Source: Lingula anatina
Taxonomy: Eukaryota > Brachiopoda > Lingulata > Lingulida > Lingulidae
Direction: 5' to 3'
Length of the DNA: 64,000 nt
Assembly (NCBI RefSeq): GCF_001039355.2
Contig: NW_019775968.1
Coordinates: 765,973-829,972, forward strand
Shown: positions 60,046 through 64,000 of the stretch, piece by piece
Layout of the letters: each line of letters begins with the position of its first letter
How positions within the stretch are numbered: position 1 is the first letter of the stretch
The notes under the pieces: generated by a model
Told to the model about the DNA's origin: nothing
Databases searched by the model: none
What the model saw: the letters and a program-made list of their open reading frames with translations, nothing else
Made by a program: the position numbers and the translations under genes

Positions 60046-63000
60046 TAAATATGTACAAAATAAAGATCGCCTTGGAAAATATTACATTTAGAACAGGTTG
60101 TTTTCCACTTACCCCTCTCTCTCTCTCTCTAAGATATCTAATTACCGTTGCTCATTGTTACAAACTGAACATGATGGTTGAAAATGTTTGCAAATCAAAA
60201 TTGATAGAGAATGTACAAAACTTACGTCCTGTTTAAGTGTTCGTCTAATTTGATATTCTGCTGTGGCATGGCACACAAAGTGGGGGTGCGTGCCAAACGT
60301 GTCTGCAAGCTTTTCTAGAAATGTGAAATCAGTGGCATCCCCCGGTCTCAAACACTCTTCGTCCTAGAACATATCCATACTTATTTTTATAGAACGTCTT
60401 ATTTTTTTAAAGAAAAGTATTTCTGCAATGACACCTAAATGCAAAATGTGAAATTATGGTAAGTGACGGGACCAGTTCGCAACAAAGCACGTATGAGTAA
60501 AATGGTGCCTATTAAAACTGTATTGCAATACAAATTCGCTGTGTGCAGTGGCATTTCATTGTTAAAACACTTCAGTTAACTAGTAATAAAACAAGCCTGT
60601 AAAAGATGGAACTGCACGTAGTTGACATACCAAAATTGCCATGATTCCTACTGGCTTAGCGTCGATTAAGTCACAGATGATTTTGTTATTAAAGAACTGT
60701 ACTGGTTCCCACTGAAATACATTTACACATATAAAGATACAAAACACTGATTACCATGATATGAAACGCAAACATGACGAAACATACAAAAATGCAACAC
60801 TCTCCAAGCAGAGGTACAAACTGCTTAGAATTGTTTAAAACTAAAACTAAACATCTATGATACACCCAGAGACCATAAGAACTTTAGTATATGCACTGCC
60901 CAGGCCTGTATTTAATTCGTTTCCGAGCAAAATGAGATATAAAAATAAACGACTACATAACAAAATACACTGTAAAGAGTAATAAATAAATAAAATAGAC
61001 CGTACAAAAAGAAACCTTGAGTAAAAGGTCACCAACTATCATGATCAATCATTTCATGTTGTGTTGTACTAGTAAATATCTTTCCAAAGCCAACTGCTCT
61101 TGCCCAGCACTTACCTCAATACCTTCATTAATGTATTCATCTTGCTCTGATTTCAGGGTTAGGGTGATGAAAAGCTGCTGCAGCTTCTCGTTACAGTAGT
61201 TGATGCAAAACTGCTCAAAGCTAAAAGAATAGGACAAGGGTGGATGCACAGTGCATTTACCGGAACACATTGTACTGAAACACACTGATCTTCATCATTG
61301 CTGTATCGAGGAAGTATGAAAAAAAAGTGTTGGGCCCTGAGCCATTCCTCTCTTTGATAGATATTGGGACTGGATCTCCCATTTTTTCTGAGCACGCTCA
61401 AATGTACGTTATGCATTGATTTAGGATGATACTTTACGAAAACCATTCATCATGCGGATTGTTAAGAGAGAAAACTAAACCAACCTGTTGTGAAGAAATA
61501 CTTCAAATCCGTAAATGTCCAATAACCCCATAACTGGCTTGACCTCTTCGTCCTAATAACACGAGCAAAAAATAATAATAATAATAATAATAACAGAATA
61601 ACGAACGACATAATGACGTTATTGTTTTTTTCTTTTTTCTTCAACTTATCATAATACACAGGATAGTTTAATAAAAAATATAGTTAGGCCTGTCCGACCT
61701 GTAAAATGAAAGCAAAACAAACGAAGAACCAAAAACAGACACACCTCTTTGGCTCCTAGTGAATCATTAATTCTTTTGACAAGCCATGAAAAGAGTCGGT
61801 CATAAATTCCTTTCGCCAACGCATCTCTAGCGTGAATGGCTTGTTCTTTTGTCAACGGGGTCACCACCTGTAAACAATTTAATTAAGTTTTATAACATTT
61901 GTCTATTTTTTCTTTTTTCTGATAACAATTATTCATAAATGAACTGCTCTATTAGCCTACATCACTTTCTGTATGGGAAACCCGGCCCGTTGGACAAATG
62001 CAGTCTACACGCGGCCTGCAGCAATTGACTGTATTTTTCAGTGAAACTGTATGATAAACTTTTTAGATATAACTTATAGTCATAAATAGCAAAATACACT
62101 AACCTTTTCTCCTCTGACATCTATAGTTCGATTGAGCAAACCCCGAAGCAGTTTTTCCTCTTTACAGCCCAACAACTAAGTGAAAAAGAAACGCTCCTAT
62201 AAAATCACATCCAACATGAATAATATGTAATTTGTATAGGGAAATTTGTCGAATATCGATGCAATCCAGCCGAGAAACCCTGTTAGCTAACGTACCTGAC
62301 TGACGATTTCTACTGGGACTTTATTCATGACGTCAGCACTGCCGCCTCTCTCTGATGCAAACTTCATATTCCCGAGATGCATGACTGCTGCGACTACTGT
62401 AAACAATTCCTAAAGCAGAATCAAACAAAAATATTAATGTTTTTAATGTGGACAAATATGAATACAATTGCGACAACGAATTGTAAGATTCACGACTTAA
62501 TTGATTCACAAAAAGTGCAGTCGCGTTCTATTAAACCTGTAGTAAGTCCTTGTAAAAAGGTGCGTTTAACGTGATAAGTATATCGATGACGACATGAAAC
62601 ATATTCAAGGATCACATTGCTGCTAAATCGAAGTCATACCATCTGGTCACTCTCTTTAATCTCGCATATTTCCATAGCTTTTCTCATCTCTCCGAATTCT
62701 GCGGCATCGTCAATTGTATTGACCGAAATACACTGCCCCTAAAATGATATTGTGTGTAAAAAAATTGAAAGCAGTATTGCATTTATCACTTTTCTGACCG
62801 GCATGTGCTTATTTGAAAATGAAAAAGGAGGAATCAAGAAGCAGGGTGGTGGTTTACAATATTTATTATAAAAAGCTACATAAGAAGATAATGTAAACTT
62901 GTATTCAGTCTAACACAAATTTAACGATAAGCGAGAATAGGTTAGAAAGTCAAATTGCAATGCAATAATGGAAGGTGGCTTAGCATATAAGAAAGTTAAG

Positions 63001-63511
63001 ATTGCAATGTATAACAAACTGAACAAATGACAAATAAGAAATATACATGGGGCCCTGTAGGAAAACACCTTGTGTTTTATTTCTTTCGAAATTTCAAAAC
63101 TGTTTTAACTGTTTTAAAGAGAAGAAAATTTTCACGTTCAATGTCGTTGAATAAAATCTCGATGTCAACTAACCTTACAAAGAATCGCATACGAGTTTGG
63201 ATCTTTGTGAAGTCGAAGATGATCTAATAGTTTTCTATCTCCGCTGGCCAGCAACTAGGAAGAAAATGTAAGAATTGGGTCCTTGCTGTTTTCTTAGAAC
63301 ATGTTATGCATATTCACAAGCAAGATGGCCTCGATATCTTTAATAAAAACACAATAAAAACCACCTATTGTATTACTGAATCGAAAATAAGGTAAAGTAC
63401 AAAGTATTATACCTGATAGAATATATGGAAATTTCTCTCTCCGGTTGTTTGGTTGACAATTCTAGATTTTTCTAGTAGGTAGTTGAGGATATGACCGCCT
63501 ACGGGATGTCC
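54417..63511 (-). CDS. Class I unconventional myosin, MYO1C/MYO1H-like, 3' part (881 residues seen; N-terminus outside window)
   Basis: Twenty-six exons join in phase. Motor: 63413-63511 ([18 protein letters not shown], switch I region), 63174-63254, 62640-62738, 62296-62409, 62104-62175, 61745-61867, 61485-61552 ([10 protein letters not shown], switch II), 61115-61220, 60631-60711, 60226-60363, 59703-59798, 59460-59546, 59044-59149, 58671-58788, 58408-58521, 58076-58152 (converter, [12 protein letters not shown]). The neck has two to three IQ-type helices: 57719-57787 ([15 protein letters not shown]), 57466-57550, 57084-57243. The TH1 lipid-binding tail: 56515-56604, 56090-56183, 55763-55833, 55333-55474, 55006-55091, 54784-54884, 54417-54585. 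TH1 myosins link actin to membranes. The human protein has about 1,030-1,060 residues, so roughly 150 residues with the P-loop lie beyond the right edge. Confidence 0.92.
59355..59387. repeat. Poly-A run of about 33 bases
   Basis: An uninterrupted A run in a myosin intron, possibly a retroposon tail, although no element is recognised beside it. Confidence 0.9.
59997..60042. repeat. (AT)n microsatellite
   Basis: A pure AT dinucleotide run in a myosin intron. A shorter one lies at 10838-10861 in the giant gene. Confidence 0.9.
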
Positions 63512-63582
63512 CTGAAATGCCACAGACTGTCACTTTGCACACAGCTGACTGAATAGATTTCCTGCGATACATGTATAGATCT

Positions 63583-63827
63583 ACAGGGTGGTCCATAAAA
63601 AACGACCTATTCCCCCCCTCTAAAAGATGGTTCTAATGATATTGCCCCATTATATTTTAGGTGATATAGAGCAGAGCCCCAACAATTCTTCTGATATGTA
63701 TACTGCCTGTTCAGATCCATATTGGTACCAGAAGAATTGTCTGGGACTCTATAAATACTGAAGCACTATCATTAGAAATATTTTTAGAGGGAAAACAAAA
63801 AAGGTCTTTTTTTATGAATCACCCTGT
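63583..63827. repeat. MITE-like element with inverted ends, about 245 bp
   Basis: The left end ACAGGGTGGTCCATAAAAA is matched by the right end TTTTTATGAATCACCCTGT. Internal halves also pair (TTCTAATGATATTG with ATATCATTAGAA, and CAGAAGAATTG with CAATTCTTCTG). It is non-coding and lies upstream of the first visible myosin exon. Confidence 0.75.
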
Positions 63828-64000
63828 CTTTAATAATATTCAAATGACGTATAAAATGACATGTGCAGAATCCAATCAGGCACAAAGGCCTTTATTTTCG
63901 ACTACTTAATTTTATTTATTTAGAAGGACGTTACAAAGGACTCGGTTTCGCGATTCATCCGTGGAATTGTATGCTGCTCATTCAAATAAATGTTATACGA
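63828..64000. other. Myosin intron at window edge
   Basis: No P-loop-coding exon (GESGAGKT-type) is visible on the minus strand here, so the next upstream myosin exon is outside the window. Confidence 0.6.

Overview
The window is nuclear DNA from an animal. Genes are split by many GT-AG introns, intergenic DNA is AT-rich with short hairpin (MITE-like) repeats, and the products are animal families: membrane M1 aminopeptidase homologues, a voltage-gated proton channel and a class I myosin. Style and content suggest a lophotrochozoan, most likely a bivalve mollusc, but the species is inferred and not proven. Two 'n' characters (39230, 48148) mark assembly joins.

Region 1 (about 1566-46130, plus strand) is one very large gene. 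I rebuilt it exon by exon, and almost every exon boundary agrees in phase. It encodes a predicted type II membrane protein of roughly 5,500 residues: short cytosolic tail, one membrane helix, two IgGFc-binding domains, an M1 aminopeptidase-like unit with its ERAP1_C-type helical domain, a Thr/Pro stalk, two more IgGFc-binding domains, a mucin-like stalk of over 500 residues, a second M1/ERAP1_C unit, and a third M1/ERAP1_C unit. All three M1 units have lost the HEXXH zinc motif, the distal zinc-ligand Glu, the GAMEN motif and the catalytic Tyr. The protein therefore looks like a giant surface scaffold or receptor made of dead peptidases, not an enzyme. Matching exon lengths in the three units show they arose by tandem duplication. 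I know of no described protein with this architecture, and it is the main discovery candidate here.

The region also holds a near-identical 2.2 kb direct duplication on either side of an 'n' (37008-39229 and 39231-41477). The duplicated exons cannot be read in tandem, so this is almost certainly two haplotypes left side by side by the assembly. Two one-base insertions in homopolymers (24225-24229 and 35606-35608) break otherwise intact exons.

Region 2 (about 46135-52122, minus strand) is a complete ten-exon gene for an Hv1-like voltage-gated proton channel of 382 residues, tail-to-tail with the giant gene. Its S4 segment departs from the usual RxWRxxR signature. Part of the S4 exon is repeated, identically apart from a poly-A length difference in the flank, in another intron.

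Region 3 (52123-54416) is intergenic with unusual repeats, including a GC-rich block built on the palindrome CCAACGTTGG. Region 4 (54417 to beyond 63511, minus strand) is the 3' part of a class I myosin gene close to MYO1C/MYO1H. It runs from the switch I exon through motor, IQ neck and TH1 tail. The P-loop exons lie outside the window. No RNA genes, CRISPR arrays or bacterial-type elements were seen.
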